64,000 bases of DNA from assembly GCF_014648135.1 (NCBI RefSeq), contig NZ_BMQN01000003.1, forward strand, positions 186,001 through 250,000, given 5' to 3'. How positions within the stretch are numbered: the stretch's first letter is position 1; each line of letters starts with the position of its first letter. Origin of the DNA: Deinococcus sedimenti. Its GTDB lineage: Bacteria; Deinococcota; Deinococci; Deinococcales; Deinococcaceae. The notes below the pieces were generated by a model that was given only the letters and a program-made list of their open reading frames with translations, did no database searches and had not been told where the DNA came from. Of this stretch, positions 57,149-64,000 are shown piece after piece. Both the position numbers and the translations under genes were made by a program.

Positions 57149-57721
57149 ATGCATGATCCCATCACGTTGCCCGCCGCCACACTCCCTGAGCACGGTCCCG
57201 GTAACCGCGCAGCAGAACAGCAGGCCCCCGCGCCCACCCTGATCCGCCTGAGTACCCTGCTCGAATCTGTCGCCAAGGAGGACCGCATCAAACCCCTGCA
57301 GGAATTCGAGCGGGCGATCCACAAGGGCGTCATCGCGGCCGCCCCACTCCACGACACCATCACCGTCCCCTATCTCGACGCGCAGGGTCGGGACGCCACG
57401 CACGAAGGCACGGACGACCTGCTCCTCGACACGCCGGAACTGCGCGCCTGGCTGGCGACCCAGGTCAGCGAGAGCCGGTACCTGCTCATCCAGAACGGCG
57501 CGCCCATCCAGATCACGCAGCAGCAGATCGAGAGCGGCGAACTGGATTTCGAACGGCTCTCCGCCATCCGCAAAGCGGTGGCCGGGCAGCGCGTCCAGAC
57601 GCCAGCCGCCCCTCAGGCCAAGACCAGTAAGCCCGCCGCGAGCAAGTCGAAGTCCGGTCAGAAAGCCCCAGCGGCGAAGGCCAAGGACGCCCCGACGACC
57701 ACGCCCGACGCCGCCAAGTAA
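57149..57721 (+). CDS. Hypothetical protein with basic Lys/Ala tail
   Basis: 190 aa from ATG 57149, preceded by GAGGAGGAAAG. Residues about 30-155 form a compact, acidic to neutral domain (LIRLSTLLESVAKEDRIKPL, LLIQNGAPIQITQQQIESGE). The last 40 residues are a disordered Lys/Ala/Pro tail (PAASKSKSGQKAPAAKAKDA), common in DNA-binding accessory proteins. It precedes the 57789 gene by 66 bases in the same direction and probably shares its transcript. Unrecognised. Confidence 0.7.
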   Translation: MHDPITLPAATLPEHGPGNRAAEQQAPAPTLIRLSTLLESVAKEDRIKPLQEFERAIHKGVIAAAPLHDTITVPYLDAQGRDATHEGTDDLLLDTPELRAWLATQVSESRYLLIQNGAPIQITQQQIESGELDFERLSAIRKAVAGQRVQTPAAPQAKTSKPAASKSKSGQKAPAAKAKDAPTTTPDAAK

Positions 57722-57788
57722 CCTCACCCCTGAGCGTCCACGGGAGATCCAGTCACGGGTCTCCCGTGCCGCCACAAGGAGGTCACCC

Positions 57789-59102
57789 ATGGGCCGACCG
57801 CCCGCGATCATCCAGCAGATCCGCACCGACCTTGCGCTCACCGACACCGAGAAGCAGACACTCCGGCAGCTCATTCAGTACGACGGCGCGTGGACCGACA
57901 AGGAACTCAAAGCCAAGTGCCCGAGGCACGCCGAGATCCTCAAGGCGGGCGTCCTCCTTCCAGTTCACACGGTCATCGGTACGCTATACATGCTTTCCCT
58001 CACCGGCCGCAGCGTCCTCCACCGAGGCGCATCCACGACCCTCATCGCCCCGCAGCGGAACCTCGATCGCGCTTACATTCGCCTGTGCATGGACGACTAC
58101 GGGTACGAGGATACGGACGAGCGCACCACGCGGGGCCTCGACCGGTTCACCGGGAAGATGGACCTCTTCGAGATGATCACACCTCAAGGGATCGCCCTGG
58201 TCGGCGGCACCATGTCCGGCGGCGGCATCAGCCGCAACACCATCGAACGCATCGTCACCCGCCTGAAGTCCTCAGCCCTCGCCCACAACTTCCGCGTGAT
58301 CCTGTTCACACCCTCACCCACCCGGGGACGTTCACTGGCCGAGACCCACGCCTCCGTGTTCACGTTGCTGCATCACCTCCCGGGCGGGACCGGACAGAGA
58401 GTGCGGCTCACCTCCTTCGCATCCGGGTCGGACGAAGCCTACGCCGGTCCTTTCCTCACGCCGTTCGTGGAGGACCTGGTGGTCCGCAAGCATCCCGGCC
58501 ACTTCCCCGAGCAGACGCGGGAGCTCCTGAAGTTGCGCCGCGCCGACCGCCTCGAACGCTTCAAATCGGACCTCGCCGTCGACCGGGTGATCAGCGCCGA
58601 GCAGCTGCACCGGCACTACCACTTGAGGCCTGAAGACCTGAACGGCGTCCGGTTCGTCGAGGCGATCATGCACCCGATTCACAGTCGTGTGAGCCTGGAA
58701 ATCAAGACGCGGTTCTACCTCGCATCGGCGGCGTTGCAGTATCAGGATGACAACGTCCTCGGCCACACCGCAGGAGTGGGTGAGATGCGCCAGGTGATGA
58801 ACGTTCCGGCCGACAAGACGTTCCAGTTGAATCCCAAACGGCGCCTCGTGCGGGACGCTCCGGACGCGGTGTACCACAGTCCCTACGGGCCGATCGCGTT
58901 TGAGTACGACACCGGCACGTATACCCTGAGCACGGTGCAATCGAAGCTGGAAAGCTACGTGCAGCAGGGGTACCTGCAGACGGTCTGGGGCACCGCCAAC
59001 CGGCGGAGGGTCCCTACCATTGAGGGGATCATGCAGCGTGAAGAGGGAGCGAAAGGTCAGGTCATCCTGAGCGAGTGGTGGCGCGAGTTACCCACCTCCT
59101 GA
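57789..59102 (+). CDS. Hypothetical protein, possibly replication-relaxation-like
   Basis: 437 aa, AGGAGG before the ATG. An N-terminal winged-helix-like part (DTEKQTLRQLIQYDGAWTDK, about 15-75) is followed by a mixed alpha/beta body. Near the end, YGPIAFEYDTGTYTLSTVQS with KLESYVQQGYLQTVWGT resembles the E-x-D-x-G-T...KL-x-x-Y motif of plasmid replication-relaxation proteins (PF13814), which have a PD-(D/E)XK-like core. The match is weak and by eye. With iteron-like repeats 700 bp downstream it could also be a replication initiator of an unknown type. Confidence 0.7.
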   Translation: MGRPPAIIQQIRTDLALTDTEKQTLRQLIQYDGAWTDKELKAKCPRHAEILKAGVLLPVHTVIGTLYMLSLTGRSVLHRGASTTLIAPQRNLDRAYIRLCMDDYGYEDTDERTTRGLDRFTGKMDLFEMITPQGIALVGGTMSGGGISRNTIERIVTRLKSSALAHNFRVILFTPSPTRGRSLAETHASVFTLLHHLPGGTGQRVRLTSFASGSDEAYAGPFLTPFVEDLVVRKHPGHFPEQTRELLKLRRADRLERFKSDLAVDRVISAEQLHRHYHLRPEDLNGVRFVEAIMHPIHSRVSLEIKTRFYLASAALQYQDDNVLGHTAGVGEMRQVMNVPADKTFQLNPKRRLVRDAPDAVYHSPYGPIAFEYDTGTYTLSTVQSKLESYVQQGYLQTVWGTANRRRVPTIEGIMQREEGAKGQVILSEWWRELPTS

Positions 59103-59125
59103 CGCGCATGAGCTGGGGTCTGTGC

Positions 59126-59151
59126 GGAGCGGCCACACAGGTGACCGCTCC
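59126..59151. terminator. Hairpin after the 57789 gene
   Basis: GGAGCGG (59126-59132) pairs with CCGCTCC (59145-59151), with further partial pairing inside; 23 bases after the stop, no U-tract. Confidence 0.45.
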
Positions 59152-59828
59152 GATCTGCTGTCTCTCACCGGCCGTCACGAGAGGACTCGCCAGTCCGCCT
59201 CGGCCCAGAGATCAACGGCTTCTGAAGTCCATTCACGGCACGCGTATCGCCGCGTCTCGGGTGAGGTGTGATGGTCGGAGGAACCTCAGAAATCGTCCGA
59301 TCCGTCTCCTCAGAAGTGGGCCACAGCAGGCGCCTGATGAAGTGGAGACCGGGTGCTCAACCAGGAGGCGAGTGTTCCTGAGGAGGTCCAGAAGTTGAGT
59401 TTGCTTCGACGGTCAACGGCACCTTGGTGCACGCTCAGGACCCATGGATTCAGGTCGGCAGACAGCGCTGTGCCTGGGGTGAACGTCCTCAGCGGGAGCG
59501 CCAGTTCCCCAGTGTCGTCAGTTGGGGGAAGGCACCGGGAGGAGCAGGCACTGCAGCGGAGCGGAGGGAGAAACTCAGACTGAAATAGGGCCGATGTCGG
59601 GGGAACATGACCTGCGGGGACGCGCCAAAAATCTGTCGGAATCACGAACGGCGAAGCCACACGGCGCTGCGAAATCGTTGGGAAAATTGGTCGGCGCGAC
59701 CTGATGGCCCAGGTAGATCAGGAGCGGTCAAGGCTCACTTCAGGACTGCACGAGGTGCTGGTGAAGTGCCCACTGAAGTCCTGGAACTGGGGCTCGATGT
59801 GCGCCATTGAAGCCAAAATCGGCTCATG
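59152..59828. other. Non-coding stretch before the iteron-like array
   Basis: About 680 bp. Open frames on both strands are short and not protein-like. From 59600 on the GC content falls (CGCCAAAAATCTGTCGGAAT, GGGAAAATTGG), as often seen next to plasmid origins. Confidence 0.45.
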
Positions 59829-59988
59829 TACTGTTGAGGATTTAGCGCATTGAGCGTGTGACATGTGAGGATTTAAGGCTTGGCGTGCCGTATACATCTG
59901 AGGATTTTGAAACAATGGGGGGCGACATGTGAGGAATTAAGAATTCGCGCCCAGCTCAAAAACCCGTGACATGTGAGGACTTTAGGCC
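59829..59988 (+). repeat. Five iteron-like direct repeats
   Basis: Consensus GACATGTGAGGATTTAAG. Copies: 59829-59845 (TACTGTTGAGGATTTAG), 59860-59877, 59893-59910 (TACATCTGAGGATTTTGA), 59924-59941 and 59968-59986. Start spacings are 31, 33, 31 and 44 bases, near 3, 3, 3 and 4 helical turns, so a protein could bind all on one face. The block is much richer in A and T than its surroundings. This is the classic look of plasmid iterons or a partition site. Confidence 0.75.
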
Positions 59989-60165
59989 TATTCGCTAAAC
60001 TCCTACGGCATATCGCGGGAGGAGGGCCGGGGGGCAAGGCATCTTGCTGCACCCTGAGTGGGTCTGTGAGGGCTCCGGCAGACGCTTGGGCGGTTGGGGG
60101 TCGTGGGTACCAGCGGCGGGCCGTGGCGGGGCGGGCAGGGGGCGTGGAGGCGGCGTTGGTCTGCG

Positions 60166-60480
60166 GTGACGACTCGGACCGGCGAGCGAGACGCGAGGGT
60201 CAGGAGACAGGACGGACGCTCTCTCGACTCGGGTGTGCGGCCTGGGATGGTCGGGTGATCATCACGTCTGCGCGACTCAGGTCAGGTCGTCGGCGAGGCC
60301 GTGACGACTCGGGTCGGTGGACGCGAGTGCGGGTCGGGAGGTGCGGAGGAGGGACGCTCCGTGGAGCGTCCGGGTGAGGTCACCCGAGTCGTGCTCCCGA
60401 CTTGGATCACTGGACTGCAGCGCGGGTCAGTGACCCGGGTCCGAGTGGTCGCCTCGTGACGACTGCGTGGGTCACCTGGC
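60166..60480. repeat. Second array: CGACTCGGGT-type repeats in both orientations
   Basis: GTGACGACTCGGACC (60166-60180), CGACTCGGGT (60225-60234), CGACTCAGGT (60273-60282), GTGACGACTCGGGTCGG (60301-60317), inverted ACCCGAGTCGTG (60382-60393), and a weaker CGTGACGACTGCGTGGGT near 60455. Irregular spacing, no gene in the stretch. It ends just before the helicase gene. It may be a second protein-binding array, such as a partition or regulatory site. Confidence 0.5.
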
Positions 60481-60561
60481 GCCCGCTCGTCCTCGCGCGC
60501 CGGTCCGGGAGTGGGGCGATGACCCCATGCCTCACCGCGCTGTCGCGCGGCCCAGGGAGGC

Positions 60562-62010
60562 ATGACGATGACGGCGGAGCAGGGTGCGTTGTTCCCGGCG
60601 GGTGACGGGCACGCGGGGGTGCTGGGCGGCGTGCCGTTCGATCCCTCGGCAGTGCTCCGCGCTCTGCGCCCGGGGGTCGATGCGGGTCAGGTGCGTGCGG
60701 CGCTCGGGCGCTTCACGCCGCAGCAACTCAACGTGGTGCATCACGTGGTGAACTCGGCGCGGAACGTGATGGTCGTGGCAACCGCCGGGAGTGGGAAGTC
60801 CACGGTCCTGCGGACGACCGCGCAGGTCCTGCCCGGTGGGTTAAGCATCGGGGCGTTCGCGCTGAACCGGTCCATCGCGCAGGAGTTGCGCGGGGCGCTG
60901 CCGGGTGACGTGCAGGTGTCGACCTTCCACGCGTTCGGTCGTCGGCTCGTCGAGGAGCGTGGCCCGGTGCAGGCGACGTTCGTGGAGTGGAAGCGACTGA
61001 ACATCGCTACTTCGATCCTGAAGGAAGCGGGCGCGTACTCCGCTGGCGTGGCGAAGTCGCTGCTCTCCCTGGTGCGCCTGTCGATGGTGCACATCGCGAA
61101 CTCGGCCGACGCGGTCCTCGCTCTGGCGGCGGAGCAGGAGTTCGAATTTCCGGCGGGCCTGGACGTGGTGGGTGCGGTGCGTGCGGTGCAGGACCGGGCG
61201 CTGCCCGACTTCAGGACGCGCGGGCATGTTGACGACGACGACATGCTGGACCTGCCACTGAAGTTGGGGGACGGGTTCGAGAGCCTGGACGTGGCGCTCG
61301 TGGATGAAGCGCAGGACTTCTCGCGCCTGCAGCACCGGCTGGTCCGGCACGTCGTGGGTCGCCGGGGCCGCGTGATCTTCGTGGGTGATGACAGCCAGGC
61401 GACCCACGGCTTCAGCGGTGCGGACAAGGGCGGCCTGACCCGCGCCGCCGAAGTGTTTGGCGCGGTGACCCTGCCGCTGACCGTGACGTTCCGCTGCCCC
61501 GCCTCGCACGTGGAGTTGGCCGCGCGGTTCAGTAATGGGACCGAGGCGGCGCCGGGCGCGGCGACCGGTGAGGTGCGGCGCGTGACGGAGAACGAGGTGC
61601 TGACTGAGTTGCGTCCGGGTGACCTCGTGATCTGCCGGCGGAACGCGCCGATGCTGAGCATGGCCATGCGGCTGGCGCAGGAGGGCGTCCCGGTGGAGGT
61701 GCTGGGACATGACCTCGCCAAAACCCTCACCGACGGAGTTTACGTTGCTAGAACCACGCCCGGTATCCTGTGGCCTGATGACCCGCGCCCTGATCATGTG
61801 CACCCACGACTGCGCCCGCAGCCAGATGGCCGAGGACCTCGCGCAGGTCGCGGTGGCCGAACTCGGGGTGCCGCTGGACGTCCACTTGGCCGGCACCGAG
61901 GCCACCCGCGTGAAGGATCCGGCCGTCACGGTGATGGCCGAGCTCGGCATTGTCCTGAGCATCCACACCATCAAGACCCTGTGGGACATCCCGGACGCGC
62001 GGAACGATGA
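60562..62010 (+). pseudogene. UvrD-like SF1 helicase, C-terminal part missing
   Basis: Residues 1-about 390 (to about 61735) are a normal UvrD/Rep-type start: QQLNVVHHVVNSARNVMVVA, Walker A AGSGKST near 74, STFHAFG, VDEAQDF near 247, GDDSQATHGFSGADKGGLTR and TFRCP near 310. Motifs V and VI are absent. Beyond 61740 the same frame runs antagonistic to the ArsC-like gene in another frame and is not protein-like (Arg/Gly/Pro-rich). So the helicase was cut about 61740 and fused by chance. GGGAGG precedes the ATG. Confidence 0.75.
61764..61769 (+). promoter_or_regulatory. -10 box of the ArsC-like gene
   Basis: TATCCT ends 8 bases before ATG 61778, the leaderless layout. It lies right after the point where helicase homology ends. 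Confidence 0.4.
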
Positions 62011-62158
62011 CGTGGTCACGGTCTGTGACAGCGCCGCCGAAACCTGCCCGGTTGATCCGGGTCGCACCACCCGCCGCCGTTACCCGTTCGTGGATCCGTC
62101 CGGCGGCCGCGAGGTCCCCCCGAGCTACCAGGACAGTCCTGCCGTGATCCCAGCATGA
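61778..62158 (+). CDS. ArsC-like low-molecular-weight protein tyrosine phosphatase
   Basis: 126 aa from MTRALIMCTHDCARSQMAED. The P-loop CTHDCARS (C-x5-R-S, residues 8-15) and the later YPFVDPSGG (general-acid DP loop) with VVTVCDSAAETCPV are typical of arsenate reductases of the thioredoxin-coupled (LMW-PTP) type. CTHDCARS departs from the usual CTGNSARS; the Cys-Cys pair VCD...TCP needed for arsenate reduction is present. No ars genes are next to it, so the substrate is open. Confidence 0.8.
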   Translation: MTRALIMCTHDCARSQMAEDLAQVAVAELGVPLDVHLAGTEATRVKDPAVTVMAELGIVLSIHTIKTLWDIPDARNDDVVTVCDSAAETCPVDPGRTTRRRYPFVDPSGGREVPPSYQDSPAVIPA

Positions 62159-62192
62159 CCCGGCGGCCAGGACCACAGCCGGGCCGCCACCC

Positions 62193-63353
62193 GTGAGGAC
62201 GTCCGACCTGGCCGCGCTGGCGGTGCGGACGCTGCGGCGCCGCCCCGCCCGTACCGTCCTGACCCTACTGGGACAGGTGGTCGCGGTGCTCAGCATGACG
62301 CTGTTCCTGTCCATCGGGGAGGGTCTGCGTGGACAGCTCCGGCGCGAGGTGCAGAGTGTCGGCCCGGACCTGCAGGTGGCTCGGCCCCTGCCCCCCCTGC
62401 TCCTGCTGCCCAGTCCGACCCTGCCCGAGAGCGTCGCGCAGGCCCTCACGGTCCGGCAGCGTGAACTGGGCATCGCGCAGGTCACGCCGGTCGTCACGGA
62501 GATTCGGCAGTCCGCCGATCCTACGCAGAGTGCCGTCTACTACGGCCTGCCGGCCCGCCAGGGCATCACGGCGCTGTTTCCGCGCGCCCGCCCCGAGCAG
62601 GGACGACTGCTGCGCCCTGACGATGAAGGGCAGGCGGTCGCGGTTCTGGGCGCCACGGCCGCACGGCAGCTCGGCACCGGCGTGGGCGGGACGGTCCGGA
62701 TCAACCGGCGGGCCCGGGTGCGGGTCATCGGTGTGCTGAAGCCCCTGGGGTCGTTGACCGACACTTTCACGTTCCTGCCGCTGCGGAGCGCTCAGCAGGC
62801 GCTCGGGACCGGCCCGATGATCTCGTCCGTGGCGCTGCGCCTCCAGGACCCGGCGCAGGCCGAACGTGTGGCCGGACTCCTGCGGCCGCACCTGCATCTG
62901 GAGGTCAGCACCCGCAGCGAGGTGCTCCGCGCGGCCGGGCAGGTGGTGCGCAGCGCCGACGCCGTCAGCCTGGCCCTGTCCCTGGTGGCGCTGCTGGTCG
63001 GCGGGCTGGGCGTCGCCAACACCCTGCTGATGACCGTCCACGAGCGCCAGAAGGAATTCGCGGTCATGCGCGCCGTCGGCGCAGGCCCCGGCGTGGTGAC
63101 GCGGCTGGTGCTGCTCGAGAGCGCGCTGCTGGCCGGGACGGGCTGGCTGGTCGGCGCCGTGCTCAGCGGGCCCGGCGTGTGGGCCGTCAACCTTTTCACG
63201 CAGCGGGTCGCCGGACTGGACGGCGCGGCGCTGACGCCCCGCCTGCTGATGCTCAGTCTGGCGTTCAGCGTGCTGCTGGGCCTGCTCGCCGGATGGTGGC
63301 CCGCCCGTCAGGCTGGACGGACGGCCATCACGCGGGCGCTGGGTCAGCCGTGA
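62193..63353 (+). CDS. MacB/FtsX-like ABC transporter permease
   Basis: 386 aa from GTG 62193. One N-terminal membrane helix (LTLLGQVVAVLSMTLFLSIG), a periplasmic MacB-PCD-like domain (about 45-245), then three membrane helices with NTLLMTVHERQKEFAVMRAV, the FtsX signature. No ATPase or membrane-fusion gene is in the window; the partner may lie elsewhere. Overlaps the following gene by 4 bases (GTGA). Confidence 0.85.
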   Translation: MRTSDLAALAVRTLRRRPARTVLTLLGQVVAVLSMTLFLSIGEGLRGQLRREVQSVGPDLQVARPLPPLLLLPSPTLPESVAQALTVRQRELGIAQVTPVVTEIRQSADPTQSAVYYGLPARQGITALFPRARPEQGRLLRPDDEGQAVAVLGATAARQLGTGVGGTVRINRRARVRVIGVLKPLGSLTDTFTFLPLRSAQQALGTGPMISSVALRLQDPAQAERVAGLLRPHLHLEVSTRSEVLRAAGQVVRSADAVSLALSLVALLVGGLGVANTLLMTVHERQKEFAVMRAVGAGPGVVTRLVLLESALLAGTGWLVGAVLSGPGVWAVNLFTQRVAGLDGAALTPRLLMLSLAFSVLLGLLAGWWPARQAGRTAITRALGQP

Positions 63354-63907
63354 TACGTCCGGCGGCGAGAGTCCTGGGGGTGATGACGGTCCTGCTGATC
63401 CTGCTGGCGCTGGGACGCTGGGTGCAGGTGCGCCTCGGGTGGCATGGCCTGCTGATAGCTGTCCTGTGGCAGGTCACCCTGATGTGGTGGGGCCTGCTCG
63501 TGCTGTGGGCGCTGCCCCTGCCCCTGCAGTCCGCCTGGTTCCGCGTGCGCGCCTGGGAGGCGCCGCTGTACCGGCAGCTGAGGGTGCGCGCCTTCATGCT
63601 GCTGCTGCGCGCAGTGGGCTGGGAACGCGCGCGGCGCCGGGCGCGGGGCTTTACCGGTTCGCGCGCTTCGCTGCTGCGGCTTGAGCGCCAGACCCGGGAG
63701 GCGGAATTCAGCCACGTCCTCCTGGTCCTGGTGAACCTGACCCTGCCGGTCCTGACCGGCATGACGGGAGACACCGCCGGTTGGCTCATCGTGACGGGCG
63801 CCGCCGGTCACGTGTATCCGGTGATGTTGCAGCGGACTCTGCGCGCTCGCCTTCAACAGCTGGACGTGACGGGCAACCGCAGCCACCACGGCAGAGCGAC
63901 CGACTGA
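63350..63907 (+). CDS. Small membrane protein, CrtO-acyltransferase-like
   Basis: 185 aa from GTG 63350. Two N-terminal membrane helices, then YRQLRVRAFMLLLRAVGWER, a linker, RLERQTREAEFSHVLLVLVN and a final helix with YPVMLQRTLRARLQQL. The R-x-x-E-T-R-x-A-E-x-x-H pattern and the Q-R-x-x-R-x-R-L end recall the glycosyl-4,4'-diaponeurosporenoate acyltransferase (CrtO) family. The match is by pattern only. Its GTGA overlap suggests co-transcription with the permease. Confidence 0.7.
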   Translation: MIRPAARVLGVMTVLLILLALGRWVQVRLGWHGLLIAVLWQVTLMWWGLLVLWALPLPLQSAWFRVRAWEAPLYRQLRVRAFMLLLRAVGWERARRRARGFTGSRASLLRLERQTREAEFSHVLLVLVNLTLPVLTGMTGDTAGWLIVTGAAGHVYPVMLQRTLRARLQQLDVTGNRSHHGRATD

Positions 63908-64000
63908 GCGTCCCGCCACTCCGCGTCAAACGTGGCCTGCACCGCCCCAACCGCACCGGCGTCGCTCGTCGCGAGGTTGTACTCGGTCAGGCCCGCGTCT
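63853..64000 (-). CDS. PLD-like protein, C-terminal end (partial)
   Basis: 49 codons in frame up to the window edge, stop at 63853-63855. DAGLTEYNLATSDAGAVGAV followed by QATFDAEWRDAQ resembles the last helix of phospholipase D / cardiolipin-synthase domains (N...F-x-x-D/E-W). It overlaps the 3' end of the convergent plus-strand gene by about 55 bases. Tentative because only the end is seen. Confidence 0.5.
   Translation of the reverse strand, partial: DAGLTEYNLATSDAGAVGAVQATFDAEWRDAQSVALPWWLRLPVTSSC

Noticed and set aside
56530..57363. 277-codon minus-strand frame over the gene-free stretch
   Set aside because: Crosses the family-2 repeat and the start of the 57149 gene; composition is not protein-like.
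59829..59988. CRISPR array
   Set aside because: Repeats are short and degenerate, spacers are uneven and tiny (13-26 bp), and there are no cas genes.
61741..62010. C-terminal 90 codons of the helicase frame as real protein
   Set aside because: Arg/Gly/Pro-rich and antiphase to the convincing ArsC-like gene.

Overview
The window is a 64 kb piece of a high-GC genome that looks like a Deinococcus or close relative. The signs are the pstSCAB set, a Thermus/Deinococcus-type hpa operon, several starts that sit directly behind a TAnnnT -10 box with no leader (19157, 55520, 61778), families of small intergenic repeats, and a dense mix of insertion sequences. No rRNA, tRNA or CRISPR array was seen. 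Species was inferred from these features, not searched.

Layout. 1-6650: the 3' end of a contractile-injection-system (eCIS/tailocin-like) operon with two tail-tube proteins, a small zinc-ribbon protein, a 54-aa protein and a 1755-aa disordered protein ending in a DUF4157 metallopeptidase-like domain. 6916-7720: a P-loop kinase and a small unknown gene. 7855-11779: pstB, pstA, pstC and pstS on the minus strand, with no phoU. 11939-20379: a homoprotocatechuate/4-hydroxyphenylacetate degradation operon (hpaE-B-D-G-F-H-I, minus strand) with a divergent PucR-type regulator and no hpaC. 20521-22755: a PAS/GAF/HD-GYP protein. 22947-27348: repeats, a permease relic and nested insertion sequences (IS630, a 109-bp mini-element, an IS1-like relic, an IS4-like element).

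27428-53358 is a large envelope-polysaccharide locus: a beta-helix lipoprotein, an ISAs1-type IS, a priming sugar transferase, a small exported protein, a TPR protein with an O-antigen ligase-like protein, then a tightly overlapping 15-gene minus-strand operon (ugd at 50959 down to fcl at 34700), and a divergent Wzz/BY-kinase. The operon makes UDP-glucuronate/UDP-xylose, GDP-fucose and ADP-heptose, and carries glycosyltransferases, a flippase and a polymerase. Its centre (39.6-42.1 kb) is strikingly AT-rich. 53771-54907 holds relics of a TetR / aldo-keto reductase / alpha-beta hydrolase set.

55162-62010 looks plasmid-like or mobile: a divergent XRE regulator and partner, a two-gene unknown cassette, then about 1.4 kb without genes that carries five iteron-like repeats and a second array of CGACTCGGGT-type repeats, followed by a truncated UvrD-like helicase. 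61778-64000 has an ArsC-like phosphatase, a MacB/FtsX-like permease, a small CrtO-like membrane protein and the end of a PLD-like gene. The iteron region (59829-60480) is the best candidate for something undescribed; it may be a replication or partition locus.
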